Assembly: GCA_946902875.1 (NCBI GenBank)
Contig: OX336343.1
Location: forward strand, 348,754-412,753
Origin: Nematopogon swammerdamellus
Taxonomy: Eukaryota; Arthropoda; Insecta; Lepidoptera; Adelidae
Length of the DNA: 64,000 nt
Direction of reading: 5' to 3'
Numbering within the stretch: position 1 is the first letter of the stretch; each line of letters begins with the position of its first letter. The notes beneath the pieces were generated by a model. The model was not told the DNA's origin. It did no database searches and saw nothing but the letters and a program-made list of their open reading frames with translations. Positions 30,720-41,642 of the stretch are shown piece after piece. The translations under genes were made by a program, and so were the position numbers.

Positions 30720-33176
30720 CAACTTGGTAACGAGGGTCTGATGATGGAGTCAGGAGGAGGACAGTGGAACTCTTCAACCGTTACTAGTAACCCCCTCGAG
30801 TTTGGGCTCATATGGTTGGTTTGGACGAGTGTTCCATACTTCTAGCAATACACTTGGTGATGAGGGTCTCATGATGGAGTCAGGAGGTGGACAGTGGAAC
30901 TCTTCAACCGTTACTAGTAACCCCCTCGAGTTTGGGCTCATTTGGTTGGTTTGGACGAGTGTCCCATACTTCTACCAATACACTTGGTGACGAGAGTCTG
31001 ATGATGGAGTCAGGAGGTGTACAGTGGAACTCTTCAACCGTTACTAGTAACCCCCTCGAGTTTGGGCTCATTTGGTTGGTTTGGACGAGTGTCCCATAGT
31101 TCTACCAATACACTTGGTGACGAGGGTCTGATGATGGAATCAGGAGGTGTACAGTGGAACTCTTCAACCGTTACTAGTAACCCCCTCGAGTTTGGGCTCA
31201 TATGGTTGGTTTGGAAGAGTGTCCCATACTTCTACCAATACACTTGGTGACGAGGGTCTGATGATGGAGTCAGGAGGTGTACAGTGGAACTGTTCAACCG
31301 TTACTAGTAACCCCCTCGAGTTTGGGCTCATTTGGTTGGTTTGGACGAGTGTCCCATACTTCTACCAATACACTTGGTGACGAGAGTCTGATGATGGAGT
31401 CAGGAGGTGTACAGTGGAACTCTTTAACCGTTACTAGTAACCCCCTCGAGTTTGGGCTCATTTGGTTGGTTTGGACGAGTGTCCCATAGTTCTACCAATA
31501 TACTTGGTGACGAGGGTCTGATGATGAAGTCAGGAGGTGTACGAACTCTTCAACCGTTACTAGTAACCCCCTCGAGTTTGGGCTCATTTGGTTGGTTTGG
31601 ACGAGTGTCCCATACTTCTACCAATACACTTGGTGACGAGGGTCTGCCGATGGAGTCAGGAGGTGTACAGTGGAACTCTTCAACCGTTACTAGTAACCCC
31701 CTCGAGTTTGGGCTCATTTGATTGGTTTGGACGAGTGTCCCATAGTTCTACCAATATACTTGGTGACGAGGGTCTGATGATGGAGTCAGGAGGTGTACAG
31801 TGGAACTCTTCAACCGTTACTAGTAACCCCCTCGAGTTTGGGCTCATTTGGTTAGTTTGGACGAGTGTTCCATACTTCTACCAATACACATGGTGACGAG
31901 GGTCTGATGATGGAGGCAGGAGGTGTACAGTGGAACTCTTCAAGCGTTACTATTAACCCCCTCGAGTTTGGGCTCATATGGTTGGTTTGGACGAGTGTCC
32001 CATACTTCTACCAATAGACTTGGTGACGAGGGTCTGATGATGGAGTCAGGAGGTGTACAGTGGAACTCTTCAACCGTTACTAGTAACCCCCTCGAGTTTG
32101 GGCTCATTTGGTTGGTTTGGACGAGTGTCCCATAGTTCTACCAATATACTTGGTGACGAGGGTCTGATGATGAAGTCAGGAGGTGTACAGTGGAACTCTT
32201 CAACCGTTACTAGTAAGCCCCTCGAGTTTGGGCTCATTTGGCTGGTTTGGACGAGTGTCCCATACTTCTACCAATACACTTGGTGACGAGGGTCTGATGA
32301 TGGAATCAGGAGGTGTACAGTGGAACTCTTCAACCGTTACTAGTAACCCCCTCGAGTTTGGGCTCATTTGGTTGGTTTGGACGAGTGTCCCATACTACTA
32401 CCAATACACTTGGTGACGAGGGTCTGATGATGGAGTCAGGAGGTGAACAGTGGAACTCTTCAACCGTTACTAGTAACCCCCTCGAGTTTGGGCTCATTTG
32501 ATTGGTTTGGACGAGTGTCCCATAGTTCTACCAATATACTTGGTGACGAGGGTCTGATGATGGAGTCAGGAGGTGTACAGTGGAACTCTTCAACCGTTAC
32601 TAGTAACCCCCTCGAGTTTGGGCTCATTTGGTTAGTTTGGACGAGTGTTCCATACTTCTACCAATACACATGGTGACGAGGGTCTGATGATGGAGGCAGG
32701 AGGTGTACAGTGGAACTCTTCAACCGTTACTATTAACCCCCTCGAGTTTGGGCTCATATGGTTGGTTTGGACGAGTGTCCCATACTTCTACCAATACACT
32801 TGATGACGAGGGTCTGATGATGGAGTCAGGAGGTGAACAGTGGAACTCTTCAACCGTTACTAGTAACCCCCGCGAGTTTGGGCTCATTTGGTTGGTTTGG
32901 ACGAGTGTCCCATACTTCTACCAATACACTTGGTGACGAGGGTCTGATGATGGAGTCAAGAGGTGTACAGTGGAACTCTTCAACGGTTACTAGTAACCCC
33001 CTCGAGTTTGGGCTCATATGGTTGGTTTGGACGAGTGTCCCTTACTTCTACCAATACACTTGGTGACGAGGGTCTGATGATGGAGTCAGGAGGTGTACAG
33101 TGGAACTCTTCAACCGTTACTAGTAACCCCCTTGAGTTTGGGCTCATTTGGTTTGTTTGGACGAGTGTCCCATACT
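30720..33176 (+). repeat. 130-bp satellite, about 19 copies
   Basis: Unit landmarks: GACGAGGGTCTGATGATGGA, CAGTGGAACTCTTCAACCGT, TACTAGTAACCCCCTCGAGT and TTGGTTTGGACGAGTGTCCC. 130 is not a multiple of three, so the repeating open frames rotate and are not a gene. One unit near 31540 is shortened by 7 bp. A run of variants (ATTGG, then GTTAG plus ACACATGG plus GGAGGCAGG) occurs at about 31720-31920 and again at 32500-32700, 780 bp or six units apart, showing block duplication. Confidence 0.95.
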
Positions 33177-33177
33177 T

Positions 33178-33489
33178 GTCGAACGCAAAAGTATGAGACA
33201 GATGGTATGTCCATCTGTTCAAATTGATTTTGAAAGAGACGGCGGACACCTTATCCATCCTAAAGCCATACAGTTTCCAGCAAAGTTTAATTATGGAACA
33301 GCTGAGAGACGGATGTTACCGATAATTTTGTCATGGGCCTCCACTGTCCATAAAATGCAGGGTAGTACTGTTGACCGTGCTGTCGTGTATTTGGGCTCCA
33401 GACTATTTGAGGAGGGTCAAGCGTATGTTGCATTGAGTCGCGTAAAGTCTTTAGAAGGGTTATGTATTGAGGAGCTTGATTGTGAGTAA
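33178..33489 (+). pseudogene. PIF1-like/Helitron helicase C-terminus
   Basis: Open frame fused to the last satellite unit. From about 33180 it reads [34 protein letters not shown] with QGSTVD (helicase motif V region), [20 protein letters not shown] (motif VI) and [13 protein letters not shown], then stop. This is the C-terminal end of a superfamily 1B PIF1-type helicase as found in Helitrons, which unwinds DNA for rolling-circle transposition. Walker motifs are missing, so the remaining part is inactive. The start is taken at the satellite junction because upstream codons translate the repeat. Confidence 0.8.
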
Positions 33490-33600
33490 TTGACAGGTAA
33501 GAAACCGAGTAACAAAGATGCCATGAGAGAGTTGGAAAGGATGACGAGTTTACGTAATGATTGATACAAGCCAAAAATCAAACTAAAAACGAGTAAATAA

Positions 33601-34142
33601 AAAAATAGGTAAAAAAACTTTTAAGTTAAACGGTTTTATTAAAAATAAAAAAATAATAAAAAAAACTGTACAAAAAACTAGAAAATAATAAGGACACAAG
33701 CCTGGGCCTTCTTAAGATTTTACGTATGGGTAAGAAATCGTGCAATACTAGCGTGCTGTCTTCTCATGTCGGATGCCAAAGGGCACATTGTGTCGCTGCG
33801 TCAGCGGAATAAGTAATAAATTGAGACTTTTAACTGACTAATATAAAAACGTGAGGCGTATAATATGCGTAATAAATAACATGCGCCCCACGTTTTTATA
33901 TTAGTCTGTTAAAAGTCTCAATTTATTACTTATTCCGCTGACGCAGCGACACAATGTGCCCTTTGGCATCCGACATGAGAAGACAGCACGCTAGTATTGC
34001 ACGATTTCTTACCCATACGTAAAATCTTAAGAAGGCCCAGGCTTGTGTCCTTATTATTTTCTAGTTTTTTGTACAGTTTTTTTTTTTTATTTTTTTATTT
34101 TTAATAAAACCGTTTAACTTAAAAGTTTTTTTACCTATTTTT
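33601..34142. repeat. 542-bp palindrome (arms about 253 bp)
   Basis: Arms 33601-33853 and 33889-34142 are almost perfect reverse complements around a loop of about 35 bp. Landmarks: AAACGGTTTTATT, GGACACAAGCCTGGGCCTTC, CATTGTGTCGCTGCGTCAGC and ATATAAAAACGTG. It forms the right end of the Helentron-like element. Confidence 0.95.
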
Positions 34143-34460
34143 TTCATCACGATAACGCAAGACCACACACATCTTTAACCACTCAGCAAAAGTTAAGAGA
34201 GTTTGGTTGGGAGGTGTTAATGCATCCGCCATATAGCCCTGACCTTGAACCTTCAGATTTCCACCTGTTTTGGTCTCTTCAGAATTCTTTAGGTAGTTTC
34301 AGGTTAACATCATGACAGGACTGCGAAAACTACTTGTCGCGTATTTTTAATCAGAAGTCCCAAAATTTCTACAGTAACGGGATCGTGTCACTACCTACTA
34401 GATGGCAGAAAGTCAACGAACAAAATGGCACATATATACTATAATTAAAAGTAATTAAAC
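34141..34460 (+). pseudogene. Mariner transposase, C-terminal part
   Basis: Reads [20 protein letters not shown] (second catalytic D) and [17 protein letters not shown] (third D; spacing of 34 fits mariner), then degenerates past LQNSLGS. Completes the split gene begun at 24961. Confidence 0.9.
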
Positions 34461-34583
34461 TTTGAAAAAAAATGTCTTGAGTTTTCATATAAAATGCGAA
34501 GAAACTTTTTCCCCGACCTAATATTACAAAATTATCTTATTTTTCCTTTTTTGTTTTTCGTAGTCGGGTTTTTTGTTTTTTAG

Positions 34584-35106
34584 TACCGTGATTATGATAT
34601 GGGTACCTTTGATGGGGACATCCATTTTATTCGCCATAATAAGTGTTCTCCTCCGGTTTTTATACTTTTAAAAGGACTGCTATTGCCATAGAAATAGTTT
34701 AAGGATAAGGTTCACTCATTATTACTTTTAAATTATCATCCATTTTTGTAGATGCCTGTTTTACCCACTTTAGAAAAAAAAAATATATATATATGAATTT
34801 TTTTAATTTTTTAATTGTTAATCGATCTGTTGTTGTTTTAAGCTAATTTATATGTTTTATTTTAGTTTTTCTCATTTTTAATCGTTGCTTTGTTTATTTA
34901 TAATTGTGTATAGTCTTCTAATGTTGGTGTTTTGTGTTTATCTAGTGATCTCCGCGTGGTGTAGGACTTTTCTCTAATTTATATATAATCATGTCGTGTG
35001 TCCATTTTTTTGGAATACAAATAAGACGCTGCTTTTAATATTATGTGATGTGAAATGTACTTGTGAAATTTTGTATTTTGTTTTGGATACCATAATAAAT
35101 AAATAA
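34584..35106 (+). pseudogene. Probable LINE 3' untranslated region with (AATA)n tail
   Basis: T-rich, noncoding sequence ending ACCATAATAAATAAATAAAT at 35090-35109, a tail like that at 47144. It sits directly before the R-CC repeat fragment. No RT coding remains. Confidence 0.45.
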
Positions 35107-35288
35107 ATAACACATATTCTGCGAAAATTACAACCGTCTACCTATTACGGTTCAAAAGACTCGGACGGACGGACGGACGGACGGACGGACAGACAGACAG
35201 ACGGACGGACGGACGGACAGACAGACAGACAGACAGACTGACTGACTGACGACGTAGCCTTAGTAATAGATACGGAACCTAAAAATAT
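35107..35288 (+). repeat. R-CC repeat fragment with GACG/GACA microsatellite
   Basis: ACACATATTCTGCGAAAATT and ACCTATTACGGTTCAAAAGA match the R-CC repeat; then GACGGACGGACGGACGGACG and ACAGACAGACAG runs (35161-35250), ending near TACGGAACCTAAAAA. The expanded tetranucleotide is the repeat's own GACAGACAG segment. Confidence 0.8.
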
Positions 35289-35318
35289 AAAAAGCGGCTT
35301 ACGAAAAATTAAGAGCGT

Positions 35319-35673
35319 TCCAGTGCAAAATGACAGGCGACGGTGCTGCCACTCAAGTAAATAATATATATCTCTTAAACAAAGCCATAACTGGAAAAAC
35401 CAAGCCATGAAGTTGTAGTTGATTTTGAATTTGATATTCTAAGATACTGGAAACAGTTTTGTATTGCTCTGATTATCCATAAACATAATAACGGATTACG
35501 GCGGCCATCGAAATCCGTTATTATGATTGTGCATAAACTGAGCAATATAAAACTGTTTTCAGTATCTTAGAATATCATAATCAAAATCAACTACGGCTTG
35601 TTTTTTCCAGTTATGGCTTTGTTTAAGATATTATTTACTTGAGTGGCAGCACCGTCGCCTGTCATTTTGCACG
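35319..35673. mobile_element. Hairpin element, about 355 bp
   Basis: Arms of about 170 bp: left AAATGACAGGCGACGGTGCT to ATAATAACGGATT; right AATCCGTTATTATGATTG to GCACCGTCGCCTGTCATTTT. Several small differences between arms indicate age. Noncoding. Confidence 0.85.
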
Positions 35674-36391
35674 GAACACTCGGAAACAACAAGAAAAGAT
35701 CGAAAATGCACTGTCGGGCGCGTGTAAGGCCATGTGATTTGAATAGACAGATAGCCCGACTACAGCATTTTTGATCAAATTTCCTTGTTATTTCCTGTAT
35801 ATATTGAGCATTCTCATTATTCCTGCTCCGCTGAGCCATTGAAGCGGCAAGCGGGAAGCGGGAAGCGGGAAGCGAGGGCGCCATGTAGTCGCGCTTCGGA
35901 CGCGCGGCACGATTCGCCATTACTGGAGTTTCCAATTTCGAATAGTCATCCCATAGCATAACAGTGAACGTATCTCATTATAAGTACACATTGCAATTTC
36001 ATCTCTATTCCTATTGAGCCAAGGTATGAAACGCACCCTCATAGAAGAGATGATTATGCCCCGTTTTATGCGGGTAAGTTTTAAATTTCTATCGTGCGGC
36101 AATAATAGTAGCTCTGAGCCGTCGCTAGATGGCGCGGCGACATCCAAAAGTCAATGTAGCAACCGTAAGGAAGATTACACGTTGCGGGCATTAGACAGGA
36201 TTTCTCCGCTCGCTCACGTAATGTTTTTTGTAGCAAAAGCAGCACACGAGGACTTTGTCAAATAAAACTATATTTTAGTACGGACGAACGGAAGTGTGGG
36301 AAGTATCTATTACCTGAAGAATGTAGGCACATAGGCGGAGACAGACTCGTGAACGGGCGAGGCGAGGCGCAAAAGGCATTTAATACTTATC
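35674..36391. other. Unassigned DNA (35.7-36.4 kb)
   Basis: A short AGCGGGAAGCGGGAAGCGGG tract at 35853-35875 and mirrored short frames on both strands. No domain recognised. Confidence 0.4.
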
Positions 36392-36533
36392 TTTTTTTTA
36401 TGGAAACTGACACGGTTCGCTACATCACCTGTGACGTCAGCTTATAACACCGGGTGAACTAGGTGCCATGTCAGTGATTCCCTTCGATCGTGCCGGCTAC
36501 ACTGAACTGGACGGAAAACACAAACTATTTACC
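36392..36533 (-). mobile_element. 5S/tRNA SINE, 3' part
   Basis: TTTTTTTTATGGAAACTGAC to ACTGAACTGGACGGAAAACA. 5' truncated. Confidence 0.85.
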
Positions 36534-37068
36534 TTACTATTATCACACGAATACATTCAAATCATATTTAATTTCATGCTACGAATGCACTAAAGTTTCT
36601 CATTACCGCGTATTTGCTGACATTTATGATGCCGGCATTATCACTTGGCTTAGCGTAATCGTGTATTTGGCAAAAATTTCTGTTTCGTCTCCCTTTAATG
36701 GCTTGTTAAGAGCGAGATAAAACTAAAATGTTTGCAACAATCACGAACACGAATAACCAAGTGAAAGGCCACCATCACGATACGCTGAGCCATTCATAGC
36801 TTTTTACACAGTCAGCTGATCACGAATCCTTGACACTCGGTGTAACCCCGGCCCGGGCGAGGCGGCGGCGCCGGCGTCACTAGAGTTGCCATTCGTCCCG
36901 AAAAAGCGGGACTCGTCCCGCATTTTAAAAATAAAATCGCGTCTCGCCATATTGTGTGGTGGTACGGAACCCTAGGTGCGCGAGTCCCGCTCGCACTTGG
37001 CGGTTTTAAATGTTTAATGTGTACTTAATTTTGTCTATACCGAATATAAACGTTTTTTAATTCAATTT
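36534..37068. other. Unassigned DNA (36.5-37.1 kb)
   Basis: Contains a scrap of the ACGGAACCCTA...CACTTGGCGG repeat at 36964-37010. No gene seen. Confidence 0.4.
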
Positions 37069-37380
37069 AGTACTTGGATAGGTGACTGCTCGACCATTGG
37101 AGGCTGACCGTGGTTCGTATTCCACGTAAAACTGTAGGTCCCTTCCCTTCTTACCTTACTAGGTGGTAGGGTTCAACCCGACCGGGTTGGTACCACCGCA
37201 CTGAATGAAACGTCGGTCGAAACGGCTATGTAAATAGTTTGTGTTTTCCGTCCAGTTCAGTGTAGCCGGCACGACCGAAGGGAAGCACTGACATGGCACC
37301 TAGTTCACCCGGTGTTATGGGCTGACACCACGGATGTTGTAGGTGATGTAGCCAACCGTTTCAGTTTCCATAAAAAAAAT
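37069..37380 (+). mobile_element. 5S/tRNA SINE, nearly complete
   Basis: Starts within the 5S-like box (AGTACTTGGATAGGTGACTG), then a B-box GGTTCGTATTCC, body, and a TTTCCATAAAAAAA tail. The A-box part is missing. Confidence 0.9.
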
Positions 37381-37605
37381 TGATTGTCTGTAAAGTCGGT
37401 TTACGGACGATAGTTTTACGTAATGACGTGGAATAATCGTAGTACATAGAGCAAAGATCAGTAATTATATTTCCAGTAGAAAGATTAATCATCTTGTGAC
37501 TGGCCATCAATAAACTTCTGTTGTCTGATCTTGACAGTTTTACTTCTTAAGACGTTTCCATGGTAACTTTGACTATACCGATTGTGCCTCTCTATCGCTT
37601 GTTCA

Positions 37606-37827
37606 GCAGGTCTATTCTTGTAAATTCTGACAGCGGAATCAGCGCTGTTGTGGCGCTGAGAGCCATTTACCAAAGTAGCTCTCAGCGCCACAACAGCGCT
37701 GATTCCACTGTCAGAATTTACAAGAATAGACCTGCAGATGGAACGTGACACTTTTTCGTGTGTGCAGCCGGTGTTCATCAATTTATAAGACGTGCCGTCA
37801 TTACGTCAAAAACAGCTACATACACCT
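37606..37827. repeat. Extra copy of the palindrome core
   Basis: Identical or nearly so to 38662-38883 in the same orientation (offset 1,056). Includes the hairpin MITE (37606-37736) and the flank CATTACGTCAAAAACAGCTA. Confidence 0.9.
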
Positions 37828-37831
37828 CCTG

Positions 37832-38092
37832 ATCCGCAATAGGTAGCCCGTTGAAATTTTCACAGAATATGTGTTATTATGGCCGATATAACAAAAAATA
37901 ATAAAAATAGGAAAAAGTAAAAAATTCACGGGGGTTCCCATAGAAGAAACTAAAAAGTGTATGCGCGCGCGCCATCTACCGAAAAGGGTATGAAGCATTT
38001 TAACTAATCATGACAATAACTAATATAAAGCATTTCATAAACACGCCATAGATGGCGTGAGTGGCGCTGACAATGACTTGGCCGGTTTTTAA
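37832..38092 (-). repeat. R-CC repeat, left palindrome arm
   Basis: CCGCAATAGGTAGCCCGTTG to GACTTGGCCGGTTTTT. Partial copy. Confidence 0.8.
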
Positions 38093-38130
38093 TACGAATT
38101 TCACGCGAACGAAGCCGCGGCAAAAGCTAG
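38093..38130 (+). mobile_element. Helitron 3' end, left palindrome arm
   Basis: ATACGAATTTCACGCGAACG then AAGCCGCGGCAAAAGCTAG followed by T: hairpin and CTAG terminus. It abuts the R-CC repeat directly. Confidence 0.7.
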
Positions 38131-39322
38131 TAAACAATATTGTGCGACATATTCGCCGACCTTGAATACATTGTTTGAACTATAAAGACCATATTGGTAT
38201 TGTGGGCAAATGAAACGCAATAAAATCTGTTTCAAAGGTTGCCACTTGTGTAAAGCAGGCTTGCATTGTACGTATCGCGCACAATACCTATTGACGCAGT
38301 CGCAGTAGCATTTATTAGTGTTCAAGGTCGGTTCTTATTGATTAATATTGAAGTGATTTATTACGGATTATTTATTATTAGAGACGATAGAATTACGTAA
38401 CAATAGTGCAGTGTGAATGAACTACGAATAGGTACCTACTCGTAATACAACTTACACCAGCTGCTGCTGTTGTGACGATTTCGATTAGTCGTCACCTATG
38501 TATGTACTTGCATATCACAGCCTACTATTGAATGAATCTGATCATCATCAGAGTTAATAAATTTAACAAAGGTGTATGTAGCTGTTTTTGACGTAATGAC
38601 GGCACGTCTTATAAATTGATGAACACCGGCTGCACACACGAAAAAGTGTCACGTTCCATCTGCAGGTCTATTCTTGTAAATTCTGACAGCGGAATCAGCG
38701 CTGTTGTGGCGCTGAGAGCCATTTACCAAAGTAGCTCTCAGCGCCACAACAGCGCTGATTCCACTGTCAGAATTTACAAGAATAGACCTGCAGATGGAAC
38801 GTGACACTTTTTCGTGTGTGCAGCCGGTGTTCATCAATTTATAAGACGTGCCGTCATTACGTCAAAAACAGCTACATACACCTTTGTTAAATTTATTAAC
38901 TCTGATGATGATCAGATTCATTCAATAGTAGGCTGTGATATGCAAGTACATACATAGGTGACGACTAATCGAAATCGTCACAACAGCAGCAGCTGGTGTA
39001 AGTTGTATTACGAGTAGGTACCTATTCGTAGTTCATTCACACTGCACTATTGTTACGTAATTCTATCGTCTCTAATAATAAATAATCCGTAATAAATCAC
39101 TTCAATATTAATCAATAAGAACCGACCTTGAACACTAATAAATGCTACTGCGACTGCGTCAATAGGTATTGTGCGCGATACGTACAATGCAAGCCTGCTT
39201 TACACAAGTGGCAACCTTTGAAACAGATTTTATTGCGTTTCATTTGCCCACAATACCAATATGGTCTTTATAGTTCAAACAATGTATTCAAGGTCGGCGA
39301 ATATGTCGCACAATATTGTTTA

Positions 39323-39360
39323 CTAGCTTTTGCCGCGGCTTCGTTCGCGTGAAATTCGTA
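39323..39360 (-). mobile_element. Helitron 3' end, right palindrome arm
   Basis: Mirror image of 38093-38130. Confidence 0.7.
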
Positions 39361-39364
39361 TTAA

Positions 39365-39733
39365 AAACCGGCCAAGTCATTGTCAGCGCCACTCACGCCA
39401 TCTATGGCGTGTTTATGAAATGCTTTATATTAGTTATTGTCATGATTAGTTAAAATGCTTCATACCCTTTTCGGTAGATGGCGCGCGCGCATACACTTTT
39501 TAGTTTCTTCTATGGGAACCCCCGTGAATTTTTTACTTTTTCCTATTTTTATTATTTTTTGTTATATCGGCCATAATAACACATATTCTGTGAAAATTTC
39601 AACGGGCTACCTATTGCGGATCAGGAAATACAGCCTTCGGACAGACGGACGGGCGGGCGGAAGGACAGACAGACAGACAGACAGACGGCGTAGGCTTAGT
39701 AAGAGGGTCCCGTACCGAATACGGAACCCTAAA
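39365..39733 (+). repeat. R-CC repeat, complete copy
   Basis: AACCGGCCAAGTCATTGTCA to TACGGAACCCTAAAA, with ACAGACAGACAGACAGACAG at about 39665. Its first 260 bp belong to the palindrome arm; the remainder lies outside. Confidence 0.85.
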
Positions 39734-40066
39734 AAGAAGAAAGTAAGTAAGAAAGAAGGCCGAGGTGCGTTCCTGGGTTACCTACCTTTGTTTGGTGCAC
39801 GGAAAATTTCGGTTTGTATGAGAGCCACATCTTAGCGTAACCGGAACTTAATTTTATTTAGCCTATCTTGGGTCCCGTATAGTTAAATGTACTTGTATTA
39901 AGTTTCATCGAATTCGGATGATGGGTTTAAGAGTTATGGAGGAACATACATACTTACAGTAAAGATTGATTTTTTAGTTCATACATATAGTCTACAATAG
40001 CAATATCTCATAAAACAAAGTAACTTACTCCATGACCATCCCTTACAGATTTATTATTAGTATTGA

Positions 40067-40288
40067 CTAGCTGTGCCCGCGGCTCCGCCCGCTCTCATAT
40101 TTCACTTCACTGCTAACCTCATAAGCTATTTAGCGTGATAGTAAGTAGCCTATAGTTGATGGGAAGAATCAAGATATCCGTAGAATTTTGTGTTATTAAA
40201 ATCGGTTCAGTGGTTCTCGAGTTATAAGCGGACAGACAGACACTCAGACAGACAGAAAGCAGACGTTGGATTTTATTATATGTAAGGA
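40067..40288 (-). mobile_element. Short nonautonomous Helitron, 222 bp
   Basis: Minus strand begins TCCTTACATATAATAAAATC and ends GGGCACAGCTAG followed by T; the flanking bases are A and T as Helitron insertion requires. It carries the GGTTCAGTGGTTCTCGAGTT and GACAGACAGACACTCAGACA landmarks. Confidence 0.75.
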
Positions 40289-40399
40289 TGATTATTGATT
40301 AGCATTCGTGTGGTAGTGTGTGTAATAGTAGTGTGAGTGTGTAGTGGTGTAAGTGCATTACGCACACACTACGCACACACGAGACACGACACGACTCAG

Positions 40400-41386
40400 C
40401 AGTCAGCAGTCAGCACACAGCAGCGCTTACTGTTTAATCAGCTGAGTCTGAATAATAATGTTACATTATAGTGTATTGACTTAACCAGCATGCAGGTACT
40501 TACATGTATCCATACTTCCATACTTCCTTGTTTTAGAAAAAATATTATTTGATGAAGTTAATACCATGAAAAAGACTTATGAACTCCCAAAATCCCGAGA
40601 GCGAGTAAAAATGTGAAAGAATCTTATTTTCTTAATTCATAAAAAAAACTGACAGCAATTGAGAGCTTCGTTTTCTTTTAAAAAGTTCGCTAGTTTAAGC
40701 CCTTTCCAACGGTATACCACAACATGTCATACAGATAATTCACTATGTGGCCAAAATTGGGGATAATGTGTAAGAGTATAAACATTAACAATGGAGAATT
40801 GAAAAACCGCATCCAAATCGGTCCATCCGTTTGGCAGCTACGATGCCACAGACAGACACACCCTTACACACCCATACGCACATACACACATACGTTAAAC
40901 TTATAACAGCCCTCTTTTGTCGGGGGTTAAACAATATGTAAAGGATAAGGCCGGCTTGTGTGCGCCTCATGTAAATGTTCTAATGTGCTCGTTGTTGTTA
41001 AATATTTCTTGGAGTAATAAATTATTTTCTCTCCATCTATCGACATTATGTGCCCTTCGGACTGGTGGCCCCACCGCTCGTCTCCACCAGTGGGGTCACG
41101 ATGACTTTCAAGTACTAATGTCTCCATTGTAGTGGGTCAGTGGAGCCATACGGATTTAGTATATTTTTAATAGTAATGTTGTCCCCACTATTTGTATAAA
41201 TAAAATCTTTTCCCCGATATTGTGTAAATAGTTAAGCTGTCAATAAACAAGCTAACTTTATCTGGTTTATAATATAAATGTAAGATAAATTAAATAGACA
41301 AGTTCGATATAATATTATGTACATAATACATTTTTTTGAAATAAAAAATTGGCATAACCAAATATTAAACATAATGAAAACTCAAA
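40400..41386. other. Unassigned DNA with a dispersed repeat
   Basis: 40785-40930 is a repeat with CAAATCGGTCCATCCGTTTG, GCTACGATGCCACAGACAGA and CGGGGGTTAAA. The segment 41048-41150 (GTGCCCTTCGGACTGGTGGC) may be part of a retroelement but is not assigned. No gene. Confidence 0.4.
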
Positions 41387-41640
41387 CTAAACAATATTAA
41401 AATAGTTATCAAATGAATCTAAGGTAAAAGTACCTAGCACACTTGCGGCATTTCCCCGCTGGATGGCAAGGCTAACTCGCTGGATGAAGTAAGCCTTCGA
41501 TTGCGGGACACCAGTTACATCGACTAGAAGCTTCCCGAGCTTCTTCAGGAAACTCCTGGCACCAGAACTCCACGTCATATCCCTTAGTCACCTTTTACGA
41601 CACACACGGGCAGAGATGCAGTGAGGCTATTCTTTTGAAG
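41387..41640 (-). pseudogene. Non-LTR retroelement C-terminus fragment
   Basis: Minus strand: SSGARSFLKKLGKLLVDVTG, VPQSKAYFIQRVSLAIQRGN and AASVLGTF. I recognise this ending from insect retroelement polyproteins but not its clade. The preceding part (41585-41640) is the CATCTCTGCCCGTGTGTGTC, GTAAAAGGTGACTAAGGGAT sequence also seen near 22660, 43485 and 50810. A diverged copy lies at 56285-56420. Confidence 0.55.
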
Positions 41641-41642
41641 TA

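Larger units (their letters stand above)
30543..34140 (+). mobile_element. Level 2b: Helentron-like element with satellite, helicase scrap and terminal palindrome
   Basis: About 3.6 kb inserted in a run of T in the mariner gene (GTGGTTTTT before, TTTTCATCACG after). Order: a 170-bp left part with (TTTG)n; a 130-bp satellite (30720-33176); the C-terminus of a PIF1/Helitron helicase (33178-33489); and a 542-bp palindrome (33601-34142). Short related ends (AAACGGTTTTATT at 30548, AATAAAACCGTTTAA at 34104) are inverted. T/T insertion, central tandem repeats and a 3' hairpin fit the Helentron/Helitron2 group. Assignment is inference. Confidence 0.6.
24779..34521 (+). mobile_element. Level 1: mariner transposon, split into three
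   Basis: Inverted ends ATAGGTCGGAGAAAAAGTCT (left) and, on the minus strand, TTAGGTCGGGGAAAAAGTTT (right) lie next to TA duplications (24777-24778 and 34522-34523). Only about 1.3 kb is mariner; 25625-30497 and 30543-34140 are later insertions. It codes for a D,D34D-type transposase with many lesions. Confidence 0.9.
24385..34583. mobile_element. Level 0: palindromic element split by a mariner
   Basis: Left arm 24385-24598 and right arm 24653-24778 plus 34522-34583 are reverse complements (AACCCGACTACGAAAAAC outermost, ATGCAGATTGACTATGTTCA innermost), with a loop of about 55 bp. The right arm is interrupted by the mariner at 24779-34521; without it the arm is continuous (CAATATA joined to TTACAAA). 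Noncoding, original size about 0.45 kb. Class unknown. Confidence 0.8.
37827..39626. repeat. 1.8-kb near-perfect palindrome
   Basis: Arms of about 890 bp meet at 38726/38727 with a 16-bp loop CCATTTACCAAAGTAG. The same 74-aa meaningless frame appears unchanged in both arms (38101-38325 and 39128-39352), showing virtual identity. From outside in, each arm holds part of an R-CC repeat, a Helitron 3' end, about 440 bp of unassigned sequence and half of a hairpin MITE. Confidence 0.95.

Noticed and set aside
30802..33196. Many frames of 62-102 aa with SSLGSFGWFGRVSHTSTN
   Set aside because: Each spans less than two satellite units and the frame rotates with every unit (130 is not divisible by three).
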